Positions 63,366 through 64,000 of a stretch of 64,000 nt of DNA are shown here, in pieces. How positions within the stretch are numbered: position 1 is the stretch's first letter; every line of letters starts with the position of its first letter. The notes below the pieces were generated by a model. It worked only from the letters and a program-made list of their open reading frames with translations, searched no databases and was not told the origin of the DNA. The position numbers and the translations under genes were made by a program. The stretch lies in assembly GCA_949775045.1 (NCBI GenBank), contig OX459103.1, forward strand, positions 951,501-1,015,500, in the 5' to 3' direction. Source of the stretch: Metridium senile (taxonomy: Eukaryota; Cnidaria; Anthozoa; Actiniaria; Metridiidae).

Positions 63366-64000
63366 CTTCGCTATATACTAAATAACAGATCCTACGTTTG
63401 CGGTATTATCGTACACGGTCCTTTACTATATATACTAAATAACAGAATCTACGTTTGCGGCATTATCGTACACGGTCCTTATAAGTTGCTATATATACTA
63501 AATAACAGACCCTACGTTTGCGGCAATGTTATCTGCTATATATACTAAATAACAGACCCTATGTTTGTAGCATTATCGTACCACACGGTCCTTTGCTATA
63601 CTGACTAAATAACAGATCTTACGTTTGCGGCATTATCGTACACGGTCCTTTGCTATATATACTAAATAACAGACCCTACGTTTGCGGCATTATCGTACAC
63701 GGTCCTTTGCTATATATATTAAATAACAGACCCTACGTTTGCGGCAATGTTATCTGCTATATATACTAAATAATAGACCCTATGTTTGTGGCATTATCGT
63801 ACCACACGGTCCTTTGCTATATATACTAAATAACAGATCCTACGTTTGCGGCATTATCGTACACGGTCCTTTGCTATATATACTAAATAACAGACCCTAC
63901 GTTTGCGGCATTATCGTACACGGTCCTTTGCTATATATATTAAATAACAGACCCTACGTTTGCGGCAATGTTATCTGCTATATATACTAAATAACAGACC
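63366..64000. repeat. 221-bp higher-order tandem array at window edge
   Basis: Monomers of about 55 bp (tactaaataacagaccctac, gtttgcggcattatcgtaca, cggtcctttgctatata). A variant monomer with ggcaatgttatctgc recurs at 63,523, 63,744 and 63,965, so four monomers form a 221-bp unit. It continues past the window. Confidence 0.93.

Overview
This window is animal (metazoan) nuclear DNA. It is AT-rich, with split genes that have GT-AG introns, dense microsatellites, tRNA-derived SINE pieces and many short inverted-repeat DNA elements. The repeat style suggests an aquatic invertebrate, but I cannot fix the phylum from sequence alone. There are no bacterial-type operons.

Left third (1-18,058, + strand): the 3' 28 exons of a P5B-type ATPase gene (ATP13A2/3/4 family). 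The exons join without a frame break into 966 residues and carry every catalytic motif. The first exons lie upstream of the window. Its introns hold a THAP-containing transposon remnant with TTAA target sites, a non-LTR retrotransposon 3' end, SINE fragments, hairpin MITEs, several minisatellites and a tandemly multiplied 5' splice site.

Middle and right (20,900-58,625, - strand): three head-to-tail copies of a TMCO4-like gene (DUF726 family; membrane protein with an alpha/beta-hydrolase GFSFG motif). Each copy has 14 coding exons at matching positions. From 5' to 3' on the - strand they are copy 3 (58,625-50,075; intact, 1060 residues, with about thirteen 34-residue repeats in its last exon), copy 2 (40,755-33,022; intact, 671 residues) and copy 1 (32,599-21,224; one splice donor lost and a frameshifted tail, probably decaying). 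The last exon is a fast-changing acidic Ser/Thr tail whose repeat number differs sharply between copies.

Between copies 3 and 2 sits a 7.8-kb foldback structure (41,193-48,973). Its arms start with the same terminal sequence, then carry a 40-bp minisatellite, then a 75-bp array made of alternating inverted CCCTTTAGAGG boxes. One arm alone carries a 1.4-kb insert with a zinc-ribbon exon and a decayed RecQ-like helicase fragment. This is the most unusual object in the window.

Far right (58,700-64,000): possible exons of an unrecognised - strand gene, CRE-like promoter-type sequence, a 165-bp tandem duplication and, at the edge, a 221-bp higher-order tandem array that runs out of the window.
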